The notes below the pieces were generated by a model. That model was not told the DNA's origin. It saw nothing but the letters and a program-made list of their open reading frames with translations, and ran no database searches. A DNA stretch of 64,000 bases, taken from Nostoc sp. UHCC 0302 (GTDB taxonomy: Bacteria > Cyanobacteriota > Cyanobacteriia > Cyanobacteriales > Nostocaceae). Below, piece by piece: positions 26,292-36,629 of the stretch (positions within the stretch are counted from its first letter, which is position 1; each line of letters opens with the position of its first letter). Location: assembly GCF_038096175.1 (NCBI RefSeq), contig NZ_CP151099.1, positions 560,501-624,500 of the forward strand. The letters run 5' to 3'. The translations under genes and the position numbers were made by a program.

Positions 26292-27131
26292 CTAGTAGGT
26301 ATTTACCACTCCTAAACGCAGAGCGATACGCTTATACTTAGTTGCATCATAAGGGATACCTCTATGCATTACTTGTGAGTTGTCCCAAAAGACAACATCT
26401 CCTTTTTGCCAAATATGGTAGTAGATTGGTGTGCTTTTTAAAACAGATTCAAACAGAGATTTAGTGAAAATTTTCGCTTCTTCTGATTTATCTTCCATCC
26501 CAACAGGAACTGCCGTGTCTATGCCTAGATATAATCCTTTTTTACCCGTAACTTTATGAGTCGATACAATAGGATGTACTTTTGTCGGAATATCAATGGC
26601 TTCTTTTGAAAAAATGGGGGCTTTATGATAAAGTGACAAACTTTCTAGTTGCTGTTTTTGTTGATCATCTAAATTGTTGTAGGCTTCAATCAGATCAAGA
26701 AACTGAGTACTATGGGGCTGTCTATCTATATCTAAAGGTGGTACTTCCACTCCATAAAGCATTACCACATACAGCGCATTCATATCCAGCCCTTCAGTCC
26801 GTGGAAGTCCATCTTTATCCTGATGCCATTTCCAAGCAAACTTTTCTGAAGGTTCGGTTTCTCCCTTTGGATTACCCAAAATATTGACAAATCGGCTTTG
26901 TAGTTCTGGGCTGATATCGGGATCTAATGACCTGGAACCGCCAAACATTAATTCACCAAATGTTAGTCTGGCAAATTCTTCTAACTGTGACGCAGTAATG
27001 CTTTGCTGTCTGACTACAACAACCCCGTGTTCCCAAAGAGATTGTTTAAATTCGTGCCTTTGCTCGTCTTTGAGGTTAGTGAGACTGCACCCTTGCAGTA
27101 CTTCAACTCCCAGCCTTGACTGATACTGCAT
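26292..27131 (-). CDS. TauD/TfdA-family Fe(II)/2-oxoglutarate dioxygenase
   Basis: A 279-residue non-haem iron oxygenase. The facial triad is visible: His103 and Asp105 in KWHQDKDG and His256 in VMHRGIPYD; Arg272 in RIALRLG is in the place of the 2-oxoglutarate-binding arginine. The family block HPIVSTHKVTGKKGLYLG (about 186-203) is also present. TauD releases sulfite from taurine and TfdA opens phenoxyacetates, but the family includes many biosynthetic hydroxylases and the substrate here is open. No sulfonate transporter genes are adjacent. The ATG has no strong ribosome site. It is read in the same direction as the amidotransferase gene upstream, 301 bases away, so it probably has its own promoter. 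Confidence 0.9.
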   Translation of the reverse strand: MQYQSRLGVEVLQGCSLTNLKDEQRHEFKQSLWEHGVVVVRQQSITASQLEEFARLTFGELMFGGSRSLDPDISPELQSRFVNILGNPKGETEPSEKFAWKWHQDKDGLPRTEGLDMNALYVVMLYGVEVPPLDIDRQPHSTQFLDLIEAYNNLDDQQKQQLESLSLYHKAPIFSKEAIDIPTKVHPIVSTHKVTGKKGLYLGIDTAVPVGMEDKSEEAKIFTKSLFESVLKSTPIYYHIWQKGDVVFWDNSQVMHRGIPYDATKYKRIALRLGVVNTY

Positions 27132-27432
27132 TTATCTATGATATTTTTTATAAAGTTTTTGGTGTTGCTGTTGCTAGCTAACTGTAGTAATTATAATTGC
27201 AGTTCTTGTCCATAAAACCTAACCCAAGAAGGTTTAACCGAAGGCGATCGCTCTTGGTACAGCATTGCACATTAGAGATTATCTTAAATATAGGTTTAAA
27301 TAGATGCAGAGACGCGCTACGGCGTGTCTCTACAATAATTTGCATATTGTTTTTAGATAAAAATTTTGTAGATAGGCATCTTGCCCACCCTAATTTTACA
27401 AGTTAAAAGTACATTAGCTTTTACTATAGCAA
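27132..27432. other. Intergenic region with a small hairpin repeat
   Basis: A 301-bp spacer with no gene. It contains a HIP1-type octamer near 27244 and a hairpin AGAGACGCG/CGTGTCTCT (27308-27316 and 27323-27331, one wobble) of the AGAGACGCG...CGTCTCT type widespread in cyanobacterial spacers. It follows the amidotransferase gene on the minus strand. Confidence 0.55.
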
Positions 27433-28230
27433 TTAGGCCAATCTCTCCAATAAGCTAATTGTTGGCTTTAATGACTGAGCTTGAACAAACAATGTACTTT
27501 GCTCAGGAAAGGCTGTCCAATTTTGCTCAGACAAAGGCTCGGAAGCAACGATAACTTGGGTTGGGTGATTCACATCATCACAAGACCAATAAAGAGTAGG
27601 AGCTTGTGTGCCGTAGGCGTAGCGAATTGCTGCGAGTGCCTGGCCATCACTGACTATTAAATTGGCACTAAAGCTAGTGTCTTGTTCTTTAGCCAAGTCA
27701 GTCAATTTTTGTAGCGTCGCCCGTAAGGCTGACACCAAGGTGCTGTCTGGAGACGAGTACCACATTTCCACCAGCAGGGCGAAGATGTGTTCAGAGTCGG
27801 TCATGCCCTTAATCAGGTTGTATGTAGAATCAGAAAGGCTCTCACGTATCGGTCTATAGAGTGTCTGTTGAAAGTTGGCAATCTCGCCATTATGCACAAA
27901 CAACAGCTTGCCACTACGGAATGGCTGACAGTTACTGATGTCAAGCGATTCGCCCGTCCCTGCTAGTCGGGCATAACCGACAGCACAAGTAGATTGTATG
28001 TAGTTGCTCAACTCTTCCAGGTTCGGATCATTCCATAGAGGGATGGTGTTTCGGTAAATAAATGATTTACCTGCTTCGTCGTACCAGCCTACACCAACGC
28101 CGTCTGCACAAACTACTCCTGACTTTAATTCTAGAGGATTGTAACTTTGGTTATAAAGCGAATGCTTTTGTTTATAGAGCAACTCATCTAATCGAATAGG
28201 ATTACCAAGGTAGCTAATTAATCTACACAT
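27433..28230 (-). CDS. Class II glutamine amidotransferase, EgtC-like
   Basis: A 265-residue Ntn-type amidohydrolase. The sequence starts MCRLISYLG, so Cys2 becomes the N-terminal nucleophile once Met is removed. Other marks are VGVGWYDEAGK, VGYARLAGTGESLDISNCQPF, LLFVHNGEIANF, TDSEHIFALL and the late VIVASEPLSEQNW. This is the arrangement of EgtC, which removes glutamate in ergothioneine synthesis, and of related YafJ/EgtC-like proteins. No egtB or egtD gene is seen in the window, so an ergothioneine role is possible but not shown. It appears to be a single gene. Confidence 0.85.
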   Translation of the reverse strand: MCRLISYLGNPIRLDELLYKQKHSLYNQSYNPLELKSGVVCADGVGVGWYDEAGKSFIYRNTIPLWNDPNLEELSNYIQSTCAVGYARLAGTGESLDISNCQPFRSGKLLFVHNGEIANFQQTLYRPIRESLSDSTYNLIKGMTDSEHIFALLVEMWYSSPDSTLVSALRATLQKLTDLAKEQDTSFSANLIVSDGQALAAIRYAYGTQAPTLYWSCDDVNHPTQVIVASEPLSEQNWTAFPEQSTLFVQAQSLKPTISLLERLA

Positions 28231-28691
28231 AAAAAAAGCGGCGTTGCCAAAGAGTAATGGAATTCAGCTACAAGTTATTCAGGTATTCGCACCTTTTTAC
28301 TTTGTAACTACTAGAAAGTATTACTAACTTAACAATAATTTATTAATTTTGTGTATTTTTGAATCGTGACTAAAGTCATGGATGTATTCATTACTTTTGT
28401 TAGAGTAATTTCTTGAGGTAAAGAGGTTTAATAATTTTAGATAATATATAAGCCCACAAAGAATAGACATTATTTTTTATATCTCGTTAATTACAAAAAA
28501 TATTACAATAATGACAAATTTTGTTTTTAATCAAGGTAAATATAAAGTTTAATATTATGAACTAGTGTATACAGATAAATTATTGTTTTATTTATCATGT
28601 TTATTTGTATTTATAAATTAGCTTTTAAAGCAGTTGGGTACAATTACTAGAGTTTTCTGTTTCTGAATTTTGAAGAGGTGAAATATTTTAT
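28231..28691. other. Divergent intergenic region, 461 bp
   Basis: Strongly AT-rich spacer between the EgtC-like gene (minus) and the DUF3011 gene (plus). No gene or marked hairpin is seen. A GAAGAGGTGA sequence (28670-28681) serves as ribosome site for the DUF3011 gene. Confidence 0.5.
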
Positions 28692-28982
28692 ATGGTAATT
28701 CGCTTTCCACTAATCGTTACCACCCTGATAGTTACTAGCCTAAGTGTGGGTACTCTTTTGGGCGTTGCTACACCAGCTTCAGCTCGCGAGGTAATAACTT
28801 GTGAAAGCCAGAATAATCACAGGAACACTTGTTCAATACCGCGTAGAGGCAAAGTCAGGTTTGTCAGGCAATTATCTAGCGCCAGTTGTAGAGGAAATTG
28901 GGGCTATAGAAGAAATCGGATTTGGGTAAAAAATGGTTGTCGAGCTGAGTTTTCAGTTGGCGATCGCAGATCCTATAGATAG
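28692..28982 (+). CDS. Secreted DUF3011 domain protein
   Basis: A 96-residue exported protein. A signal peptide with a long hydrophobic core ends at ATPASA (cleavage after residue 31). The mature 65 residues match DUF3011: VITCESQNNHRNTCSI, VRFVRQLSSASC, GNWGYRRNRIWV and the ending NGCRAEFSV. Four cysteines at conserved positions can form two disulfides. The mature protein is very basic (many Arg). DUF3011 modules are small secreted domains found in bacteria and considered lectin- or inhibitor-like; no activity is established here. GAAGAGGTG lies upstream of the ATG and supports the start. Confidence 0.88.
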   Translation: MVIRFPLIVTTLIVTSLSVGTLLGVATPASAREVITCESQNNHRNTCSIPRRGKVRFVRQLSSASCRGNWGYRRNRIWVKNGCRAEFSVGDRRSYR

Positions 28983-29042
28983 GTCAATTAGTTGTATATT
29001 AACCAAGTCTACAAGTATATTTGCTGCTTATTTATGCAGCAT

Positions 29043-32000
29043 CTAATGTGAGTTTTGAATAATTTTACTTGCCAACTCCATAATTTTCTCAAACTGAAAA
29101 TTCTGAGCTAAATCTATTAAACAATTTCGGAGTTTAGCTTTTTCTAAGGATATTTGCTCAATTAATTGTAAAATTAGGTCGTCGCTACATTGAGCTGCGG
29201 CATTGTATAGTAGTGTTACCCATTCAGACGACATTTGAGATAAAAGACTAACTAATTCACTAGGCTGGCAAACGAGTTCTGTTCCATGTTGCTGATCATT
29301 TGCTAATTGAATTTTTTCTTCTTGATAAAGATATCCAACTCCTAAATGTTCGCTCAATTTTTCTAGTAATTGTTCTTCACGGAAGGGCTTGTTAATAAAA
29401 TCATCACAACCGGCTTTGATCATTGCCTCACGTTGTTCTTCAAAAGCATTGGCTGTCAAGGCAATAATAATGGTTTTCCAATTTTGTGGTTTTGCGGAAA
29501 GGTAGATGCTTCTGCGGCTTTTGGCAGGGCACAGTGGCTTGGGGCGAGCATCCAAAAGAGGAGCTTCTGCTGACAAAGATCCTGAGCGCAAAGCGCACGT
29601 TACGCGAACGCGGTAAGTGCAGGGTCTCTCTTGAGAGAACGGCTTTTTGCTAACAGAATTTTGAATTGCCTTGGACAGGTTTCTCGACTTATAGTAATTG
29701 GTGTGACTTGGGATTGAGGTTTTGTTTTTGCCCTGATACTCCTCTGTCCTGATGTGCCTCTGCTCCCTTTCTTTAATCACTCTAGTGGCTTCATAACCGT
29801 CCATAACAGGCATCCGCATATCCATTAAAATTAGGTGTGGTTGCCATTCTTGCCAAAGGGCGATCGCTTCTTGACCATTTGCAGCTTCCTGTACTGCAAA
29901 GCCTATAGATGTCAGAATTTTCTCCAGCACTAAACGGCTTTCTCTAACGTCATCAACTACCAAAATCCGGTATTCGGTTTGAGTGGGTGCTAAACCAATA
30001 ACTTGGCTTTTAGTTAGGTTGCTTTGAATTTCGCTGGCCGCTGTGAGACCGATCTGAATATCAAACGTAAATTTACTTCCTTCACCAACAGTGCTGGTAA
30101 CGCTAATTTCACCACCCATTAATTGCACGTATTTACGGCTAATTGCTAAACCTAATCCCGTTCCTTGTTGCGATTTCCTTCCGGTTTCAGTTTGTCTAAA
30201 AGCTTCAAATAACAAGTTAATTTCTTCAGAGGCAATACCGGGGCCAGTGTCTATAACCTCGAAGGTTAGGGATTGAGGATTAGGGATTGGGCAGCCAGCC
30301 GCGTGCAAAGAGAAGTCTGAGCGGAGGCTTCCTCCGTTCCCCACAGGGATTGCCGCAGGCATTAGAACTTCTGAGGGTTCCTCCTGTTGAGCGGACTGGC
30401 ATGATTGGGAAGAATCTTTCCCAATCTCCAGCGATGTACTGAGCTTGTCGTTCGCAAAGCGTCCCGCTCTTAAGTGTCCCCAATCACCAGCGATACACTG
30501 AGCTTGTCGTACCCCTCCGGGGAAGCAAGCTACGCAAAGCGTCCCACAGGGAAGTGTCCCCAACCCCACGCGCAGCGTCACCCTCCCAGTAGTAGTAAAT
30601 TTGATAGCATTTCCCACTAGGTTGAGCAAGACTTGGCGCAGTTTACTTTCGTCAGCTTGGATGTACTGGGGAAGGTGAGATGTATATTCAAATGCCAATT
30701 GTAATCCTTTAGAGGTGGCGCGGAAGCGCAACATTTCTTCGAGGTTTTCTAAGAGGCGAATTAGGTCGAAACTGTTGATATTTATTGTTGTTCTGCCAGC
30801 TTCGATTTTAGACATTTCTAAAATGTCATTGATTAAGTTGAGGAGATGTTCGCCAGCACGATTAATGATTGTTAGGTTTTGCTGATGTTCGGTGGATAGA
30901 GAATGATCATGACTCATCAATTGGGTAAAACCAAGAATGGCGTTGAGTGGAGTACGCAGTTCATGGCTCATGTTGGCGAGGAATTCGCTCTTAGCCCGAT
31001 TGGCAGCATCAGCAGTGATCAAAGCTTCTTGCAATGCTTGTGACTGTCTTTGGGTTTGTGCGAGTAATTGTGCCTGCTGCAAAGCAACTCCCAACTGATT
31101 GCCAATTTGAACTACAATGTTAATTTCTCCAGGTTTCCATTGGCGGGAATCGGAATTTTGATAACTCGCTAGTAACCCCCAAAGCTCAGTACCACATAAA
31201 ATAGGGACAATAATATAGGCTTTTACCTGAAAGCGCTCCAGAAGTTTGAGATAACGAGGATGAAACCCAGCTTTGTAGATGTCTGGGATACAGCGAAAAC
31301 TTGCGTCTTTATACACACTGCCTTGAGTTGCTTCTAGATAAGTTTCTGGCACTTGTTTATGCTGATTCTCCAAAATTTTCGCTAGGCAATGCCCATTTTC
31401 TAGAATACCTTCTGTAAGATGAGGGTCATTGTTGTGTTCTTCAATCAGAGAAATCCAACCATCAGCCACCGACTCAGAGACAAATTCGCCACTCCATTGG
31501 GGATTGAAACGATAAACAACGACACGATCGCAGTTAAGCACTTGTCGTAATTCTTGGGTGGTAGCAGCAAATATCGTTTCTAAATCAAGTGACTGGCGCA
31601 TTCTTTGAATCACTTGCGCGATCGCTCTTTCTCTTTCTGCACTCTCAGACAAGGCAACTTCAGCCAATTTCCTTTCGGTAATGTCTGTTACAGTTCCGAT
31701 ATAGCCTTTTATTTCTCCATTATCCCCGATTTCGGGCATAGCCTGACAAATTACCCAGATTATCGTGTCATCTTGACGCAGAAAACGATGTTCATACTTA
31801 TATAGTTGCTTAGTAGCTGTGGCTTTCTCCCATGCTACTAATAACTGGGCGCGGTCATCTGGATGTACAGCATCGAGCCAAGCAAATCCCAGAGACTCTT
31901 CTACACTGCGTCCCGTTATTTCCGTCCAACGCTGATTAAAATATAAGACTTTGCCTTCGACATCGGCATGAAAGATACAAGCTGGTGAGGTTTCTGCTAA

Positions 32001-35000
32001 AAGTTGATATCGTTGCCTACCTTCTTGCAAAGCTAGTTCTGTGGATTTGCGATCGCTAATATCTGCCCAATAACCAATACACTCCATAGCATTACCTGCT
32101 TCGTTGCGGATTAATCTCACCTTGTCGTAGAACCAGTGATAAGTCCCGTCAGCGTGCAACCAACGATATTCGTAGGCAGTGTACTCTTGCTCGAAAATCT
32201 GCAAAAATTTTCCCAATACAAGGTTGACATCTTCTGGGTGAATATGGTCTAGCCATAAATGAGAATTTTCCAGAAATTCCTGTGCTTCATAACCAGCCAT
32301 TGCCTTAACGTTCTCACTGATAAAAGTAGGGCCAAGTTCGCCTGATGTTTTGCTGCTATAAATAACGACAGGACTAGAGGTAAGCAAATATTGTAGACGT
32401 TCGTTGGCTAGGCGCAGTTCTTGTTCGGCACGTTTACGATCACTAATTTCTACCAGAACTGTGCCTACACCAGAGGGGCGGTTGTCCTCACCAGGAATCG
32501 GAAAGTAAGAAACTAGGAAGTGGCGGATAATATCTGGTTGCTGGGGTGATGCGCTGGTTAATTCCTGGTTGATAATAGATTTACCAGTCAAGAGAACCTG
32601 TTGATAAATTGGTTCCACCAAGGAGGCGATGTGAGGTAAGACTTCTTGAATTGTCTTACCAATATGTTTTTCTTGGGAGATTCCATGCATCTCTGCCAAC
32701 AGTTCGTTGACTTGGACAAACCGTAGTTGGTTATCTAAAATATTCATGCCCACAGGCGCACTGCTGAAAAAGGCATTGAGGCGAGCTTCTCTAAGTGCAA
32801 GTTCTCGTTCTAGGGTTTTGCGCTCAGTAATGTCTTTGTGTGTACCTGTCATCCGTAAAGGTTTACCACGTTCATCGCGCTCAAAAATCTGACCGCGGGA
32901 CTGAATCCACTTCCACTCACCAGAGGAGCAGCACATCCGAAATTCGACTTCATAAACGGGAGTTGCACCTTGGAGATGGGAATTTAGGGCTGTAATGACT
33001 GTGGGCCAATCTTCTGGATGCACTAGTTGCTCAAAGGCTTCCATCCTTTCGCCAATTTCGTCTTCTGTATAACCCAGCATCTTCAGCCACCGCCAATCGC
33101 GATAGATTTTATCGCTGCTAATATTCCAATCCCACAACCCCAAATCACTAGCTTCTAGAGCCAGCTGTAATCGTTCTTCGCTCTTTCTGTGAGCGGCTTC
33201 TACCTGTTTGCGCTCAATCAATCCACCTAACTGACCAGCAACAGCACCTACTAGTAAGAGTAAACGTTTATCTACTGGCACTGAGCTACGTTTAAAAAAC
33301 ACCAAAACAGCCAGAACTTGGTTACCAGCTAGTATCGGGACGCCAAAACCAGCTTTTAATCCCACTTTTGCTGCTTGTGGCGATCGCATAAACAGTGGTT
33401 TTCTAACTTTAGAAACATCTTCTATCCATTCTGGCCCTTTGCTCTGCCAAACTCGTCCAGGAAGCCCCATCCCTGGCGCAAATTGCAGAGTTTGGCTTTT
33501 ACGGCAGAATTCTTCTAAACAGTTTTGGTTGCCATGCCAACCCAGACTATGTTCTAAAACACTGCCATCTTCACTCGGTGTCCATGCTTCGCCAAAATCC
33601 CAACCAATGGTATGGCAAATCAACCGCAAGACGAGTGCTAAAGCAATATTTACGTCAACGGCACGAGTGATGGCTTGGGTTGTTAATAGCAATAAACGGA
33701 TTTCATTTTCAGCCTGCTTACGCTCAGTAATGTCTTTGGCTGTGCCTAGTATGTATTGTTGCCCATCAATCTTGATCATTTCTGCACTAAACAGCGTCGT
33801 CTTGACTTCCCCAGTTGAGGTACGGAAATCTACTTCATGGTTGCGTATCGCTTTTGTCTGTTGCAGAACCTGGGCAAGTAAATTATATTCTGCTGGATTC
33901 ACCCAAATATTCAATTCTTGATTGGTACGATCTATCACCTGAGAACGAGAATAACCAAAAAACTGACAAAAGCTATCGTTAACTTCGATATAGCGTGTTT
34001 CTGGTACGGTAATTAAAGCGATTGGGTCAGGAGATGACCTAAAAGCAGATGCTAACTTTTCTTCCGAAACGAGTCGTGCTGCTTCTGCACGTTGGCGAAA
34101 ACGTGCTTCCAGCATTAAAGATACTAAATTCCCCAAGGAACGAGCGAAATTCTGGTCTTCCAGTGTCCAATTATGAGCAATTCCTACTGCTTCCAGACAT
34201 ACAACTCCAACAGTCTTTCCCTCTAATCTAATGGGTGTATCGAGCAGCGAAGTAATGCCTAATGGGGTCAAGTAAGACTCCAAAAATTCCTTAGTTCTAG
34301 GATCAGTATGGGCATCGTCTGCGGCGATTATTTGGTCTTGCTGCAATGCTTGAAAATAAACTGGATAGTCAGCCGATGATAAGAAAAATCCTTCACTATG
34401 TTGATTTCGGCTCTGCTCAAATAGGTCAAGGCAGTGGATATCCATGCCTGTTTCGTCATACAGCCAGACGCTGGCTCGTTCCACTCCAATATTTTTAGCA
34501 CCTGCTTGCGTGATTTCCTTTAAAGCTAGTTTCAAGTCCCCTTGATAAAGTGCTTGATTTTGTGCTAGTTGTACAAGCACTAAATTATGATTGCGAAGCT
34601 TGATAGCGCTTTCTTCTAGTACTTTCTCTACCTGTTGACGCTGTGTAATATTGCTAGCTGTGCCTATCACTCCTACAATCAAATCGTCCTCATTTCGTAA
34701 AGCGATCGCATTAAATATCAGATATATAGGGATACCATCTTTACTGATACAGGTTATTTCGTACTGAAAAATCGGTTCTCCTTGGAGAACGCGCCGGAAT
34801 ACAGCCCTAATTTGAGAAATTTGTGTGGGCGATATGAAATCAGTAAAAGCACGTCCAATTAACTCTTGAGGTTCGTAACCAGAACTCTGTTTAACGGCTT
34901 GGTTCACAAAGGTAATCAGTCCATCAGCATCCACTGACCAGATTAAGTCTTGGGATAACTCAACTAGTTGACGATATCTACTTTGACTCGCTCTCAAGGC

Positions 35001-35459
35001 AGTAATTTCTTTCAGTAAATTACTGCTATTAAGTTGTTTTTGTAGTCTTTGAATAGTAAGTTGATTTTCTACACGCAATAAAACTTCTTGAGCTTGTAAT
35101 GGTTTATTGATATAGTCATATTTATTAATATTTAATCCTTTCAAGCTTTGATTTATTTCTTGGAAATCTCCCAAAAAAATTATTGAAATATCTTTACTAC
35201 TATTAGAAATTAAATATTTATAAGCTTCATATTCTTCCCTATTTAGCATGGCAATATCTACTATAATCAAATCAGGATGAAAATTAAGTAGTCTATTAAT
35301 TCCTAACTTTCCAGGGATTGCTGTTTGAATATAATAGCCTCGGTGATGTAAGATATCTGACAAAAAATTTACATCTTTCTGATTATTAAACAATAAAATT
35401 TTTTCTTTTGAATTAATTGTTAACATAAAATAATTTGTTTTTTTTTTAAATTCAAACAC
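29043..35459 (-). CDS. Giant hybrid sensor histidine kinase with repeat-derived insertions
   Basis: A 2138-residue multi-sensor hybrid kinase. Order of domains: degenerate receiver (about 15-125), PAS (about 155-285), GAF (290-445), PAS (455-585), GAF (590-750), four PAS/PAC units (about 755-1265, each ending near DI(T/S)(E/D)RK), a phytochrome-type GAF (about 1275-1445; [17 protein letters not shown], but the bilin Cys is replaced, [10 protein letters not shown]), HisKA ([10 protein letters not shown], His1499), ATPase, and a C-terminal receiver ([16 protein letters not shown]) with a helical tail. Two foreign stretches interrupt conserved domains in frame: about residues 1631-1730 just before EVIDTGPGI of the ATPase, and about 1894-1994 between the receiver phosphorylation site and its IIALTAN strand. 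The upstream ATG is used; an alternative lies at 35424-35426. Function of the inserted protein is uncertain. Confidence 0.9.
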   Translation of the reverse strand: MFEFKKKTNYFMLTINSKEKILLFNNQKDVNFLSDILHHRGYYIQTAIPGKLGINRLLNFHPDLIIVDIAMLNREEYEAYKYLISNSSKDISIIFLGDFQEINQSLKGLNINKYDYINKPLQAQEVLLRVENQLTIQRLQKQLNSSNLLKEITALRASQSRYRQLVELSQDLIWSVDADGLITFVNQAVKQSSGYEPQELIGRAFTDFISPTQISQIRAVFRRVLQGEPIFQYEITCISKDGIPIYLIFNAIALRNEDDLIVGVIGTASNITQRQQVEKVLEESAIKLRNHNLVLVQLAQNQALYQGDLKLALKEITQAGAKNIGVERASVWLYDETGMDIHCLDLFEQSRNQHSEGFFLSSADYPVYFQALQQDQIIAADDAHTDPRTKEFLESYLTPLGITSLLDTPIRLEGKTVGVVCLEAVGIAHNWTLEDQNFARSLGNLVSLMLEARFRQRAEAARLVSEEKLASAFRSSPDPIALITVPETRYIEVNDSFCQFFGYSRSQVIDRTNQELNIWVNPAEYNLLAQVLQQTKAIRNHEVDFRTSTGEVKTTLFSAEMIKIDGQQYILGTAKDITERKQAENEIRLLLLTTQAITRAVDVNIALALVLRLICHTIGWDFGEAWTPSEDGSVLEHSLGWHGNQNCLEEFCRKSQTLQFAPGMGLPGRVWQSKGPEWIEDVSKVRKPLFMRSPQAAKVGLKAGFGVPILAGNQVLAVLVFFKRSSVPVDKRLLLLVGAVAGQLGGLIERKQVEAAHRKSEERLQLALEASDLGLWDWNISSDKIYRDWRWLKMLGYTEDEIGERMEAFEQLVHPEDWPTVITALNSHLQGATPVYEVEFRMCCSSGEWKWIQSRGQIFERDERGKPLRMTGTHKDITERKTLERELALREARLNAFFSSAPVGMNILDNQLRFVQVNELLAEMHGISQEKHIGKTIQEVLPHIASLVEPIYQQVLLTGKSIINQELTSASPQQPDIIRHFLVSYFPIPGEDNRPSGVGTVLVEISDRKRAEQELRLANERLQYLLTSSPVVIYSSKTSGELGPTFISENVKAMAGYEAQEFLENSHLWLDHIHPEDVNLVLGKFLQIFEQEYTAYEYRWLHADGTYHWFYDKVRLIRNEAGNAMECIGYWADISDRKSTELALQEGRQRYQLLAETSPACIFHADVEGKVLYFNQRWTEITGRSVEESLGFAWLDAVHPDDRAQLLVAWEKATATKQLYKYEHRFLRQDDTIIWVICQAMPEIGDNGEIKGYIGTVTDITERKLAEVALSESAERERAIAQVIQRMRQSLDLETIFAATTQELRQVLNCDRVVVYRFNPQWSGEFVSESVADGWISLIEEHNNDPHLTEGILENGHCLAKILENQHKQVPETYLEATQGSVYKDASFRCIPDIYKAGFHPRYLKLLERFQVKAYIIVPILCGTELWGLLASYQNSDSRQWKPGEINIVVQIGNQLGVALQQAQLLAQTQRQSQALQEALITADAANRAKSEFLANMSHELRTPLNAILGFTQLMSHDHSLSTEHQQNLTIINRAGEHLLNLINDILEMSKIEAGRTTININSFDLIRLLENLEEMLRFRATSKGLQLAFEYTSHLPQYIQADESKLRQVLLNLVGNAIKFTTTGRVTLRVGLGTLPCGTLCVACFPGGVRQAQCIAGDWGHLRAGRFANDKLSTSLEIGKDSSQSCQSAQQEEPSEVLMPAAIPVGNGGSLRSDFSLHAAGCPIPNPQSLTFEVIDTGPGIASEEINLLFEAFRQTETGRKSQQGTGLGLAISRKYVQLMGGEISVTSTVGEGSKFTFDIQIGLTAASEIQSNLTKSQVIGLAPTQTEYRILVVDDVRESRLVLEKILTSIGFAVQEAANGQEAIALWQEWQPHLILMDMRMPVMDGYEATRVIKEREQRHIRTEEYQGKNKTSIPSHTNYYKSRNLSKAIQNSVSKKPFSQERPCTYRVRVTCALRSGSLSAEAPLLDARPKPLCPAKSRRSIYLSAKPQNWKTIIIALTANAFEEQREAMIKAGCDDFINKPFREEQLLEKLSEHLGVGYLYQEEKIQLANDQQHGTELVCQPSELVSLLSQMSSEWVTLLYNAAAQCSDDLILQLIEQISLEKAKLRNCLIDLAQNFQFEKIMELASKIIQNSH
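29478..29770. repeat. Repeat-derived insertion in the receiver domain of the hybrid kinase
   Basis: About 290 bp of GC-rich sequence lies where a receiver domain normally runs from VIKE straight to TIIIALTAN. It contains short palindromic stretches such as GCGCAAAGCGC and GTTACGCGAACGCG near 29590, as in other dispersed Nostoc repeats. It is open in the kinase frame with no stop codon. Confidence 0.7.
30268..30567. repeat. Repeat-derived insertion in the ATPase domain of the hybrid kinase (hairpin repeat copy 2)
   Basis: About 300 bp separate the N-box strand (GRVTLRV) from the G1 box ([11 protein letters not shown]). Inside are two related copies of one unit (30428-30481 and 30487-30561), each starting CCAGCGAT and ending AAGTGTCCCC, with GCTTGTCGT and CAAAGCGTCCC in between. 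A further stretch (30298-30323) matches the hairpin repeat at 14966-14991, followed by its own stem (CGGAGG/CCTCCG). The whole insert is free of stops in the kinase frame. Confidence 0.75.
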
Positions 35460-35647
35460 AAAGTTTTTAATAAAAATTATTAATTAGTTTGCTATATGAA
35501 GTTTAAGGTTTCTGCTTAGAAAATCCTGTGTAGTAATACATTTATTAAGTTATTTTAACTTCTAAACTTATATTTAATTTAGCCTTGAAAGCTAGGCTGG
35601 TGTTAAAAAACTTACAAAATATTTAAAGTTTCGTTCAATAGTCTATT

Positions 35648-35665
35648 GCTAGGCGATCGCCTAGC
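35648..35665. promoter_or_regulatory. 18-bp perfect palindrome centred on HIP1
   Basis: GCTAGGCGATCGCCTAGC is fully self-complementary and contains the HIP1 octamer GCGATCGC. HIP1 is common throughout these genomes, but extension to 18 perfect bases in a divergent spacer is unusual and could mark a protein-binding site; it might also be chance. Confidence 0.35.
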
Positions 35666-35679
35666 GTATAGTACCCAGA

Positions 35680-35700
35680 ACTTTGACAAGCTGTCAAAGT
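35680..35700. promoter_or_regulatory. Operator-like inverted repeat
   Basis: ACTTTGACA (35680-35688) and TGTCAAAGT (35692-35700) form a perfect 9-bp dyad with a 3-base spacer, the geometry of a dimeric repressor site. It lies 15 bases from the 18-bp palindrome and about 200 bases ahead of the radical SAM gene. No regulator was identified. Confidence 0.4.
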
Positions 35701-35898
35701 ATAGATGCCATTTCGTCAAATCAACTACGGCGAGTTAACCAACCTCTAGCAACAATTAATATACAAGTTATCCTGACAGGAAAATCAGAGGTATCTAGCT
35801 GACACAATTCATGCTGCCATTTAAATTCCAGTGCGCTGCACCCTAATGGCTTCGCTATATTAACGGTTAACAGGCAACGCTTAAAAGGAGTTAAAGAG

Positions 35899-36522
35899 AT
35901 GGAAATTAAGCCAACCAACCCATCACTAGCACTCAAAGATATTCCTCCTGGGCATCTTAACATCATGGGTTACATCGATCAGTCAGAAGTCAACGGCCCT
36001 GGTTGTCGTGCTGTTGTTTGGGTGCAAGGTTGCCCCCGTGAGTGTCCTGGCTGCTTCAATCCTGACTCTTGGCCATTTGAGATTAACCAACTAATTGCAG
36101 TTGATACCCTTGCTGAAAATATTCTCCGCAACCCCCAAAACACAGGTGTAACGTTCTCTGGGGGAGAACCATTTTGGCAAGCATCTGCATTGGCATCTTT
36201 AGCTCAGAAGGTAAAAGCTGCTGGGTTAAATGTGATGTCGTTTACAGGTTTCACCCTTAAGCAACTACAGTCTGAATCTGCCCCGCCAAATTCCCAAGCA
36301 TTGTTAGAACAACTTGATATTCTGATTGATGGGCCTTTTGTAGAATCATTAGCAATTAATTCTCCTAACTCCCCAGTTTCTTCTAGCAACCAGCGAGTTA
36401 ATGTACTTAACCCCGCTTTTGCAGACCAAATTACTTGGGCAAGTGACCAGATAGAAGTCCACATCCTCAAGGATGGTAGCCGCATTGTTACTGGTTACCA
36501 AGGTGGATTGGAACTTATGTAA
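35899..36522 (+). CDS. Radical SAM activating enzyme (NrdG-like)
   Basis: A 207-residue radical SAM protein of the activase class. The cluster motif is GCPRECPGC (Cys45, Cys49, Cys52, spacing CxxxCxxC), followed by FNPDSW as in NrdG-type activases; FSGGEPFWQ is the SAM-binding glycine strand and LDILIDGPFVE is the late strand typical of the family. NrdG proteins activate the anaerobic class III ribonucleotide reductase; related cyanobacterial proteins are annotated 4Fe-4S single-cluster activases without a known target. No nrdD gene is in the window. The start is fixed by AGGAG eight bases upstream. It is followed, 107 bases later, by a metal-complex ABC permease on the same strand. Confidence 0.87.
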   Translation: MEIKPTNPSLALKDIPPGHLNIMGYIDQSEVNGPGCRAVVWVQGCPRECPGCFNPDSWPFEINQLIAVDTLAENILRNPQNTGVTFSGGEPFWQASALASLAQKVKAAGLNVMSFTGFTLKQLQSESAPPNSQALLEQLDILIDGPFVESLAINSPNSPVSSSNQRVNVLNPAFADQITWASDQIEVHILKDGSRIVTGYQGGLELM

Positions 36523-36557
36523 TACCACTTTCAAAAATCTTGGCAATAAATGAATCA

Positions 36558-36585
36558 TTAAGGGCGTACAGCTGTACGCCCCTAA
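36558..36585. repeat. GGGCGTAC palindromic hairpin
   Basis: GGGCGTACAG with CTGTACGCCC is a perfect 20-bp palindrome (36562-36581), extended by TTA/TAA flanks with one mismatch. It lies between the radical SAM stop and the permease start, and is a likely terminator or dispersed repeat. Its position inside the longest permease frame supports the shorter start at 36630. Confidence 0.65.
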
Positions 36586-36629
36586 TGGTATTTCACCAAG
36601 TTAACTTTGTTTGGAAAAGATTACAGTTA

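Larger units (their letters stand above)
35460..35898. other. Divergent intergenic region, 439 bp
   Basis: This region lies between the hybrid kinase (minus) and the radical SAM gene (plus). It contains two neat palindromes (35648-35665 and 35680-35700), listed separately. After 35701 a few broken codon stretches with stops suggest no intact gene. AAAAGGAGTT at 35882-35891 serves as ribosome site for the radical SAM gene. Confidence 0.5.

Noticed and set aside
31080-31640. Hybrid kinase GAF as a cyanobacteriochrome
   Set aside because: The attachment cysteine is replaced by Arg-Tyr, so chromophore binding is not supported.
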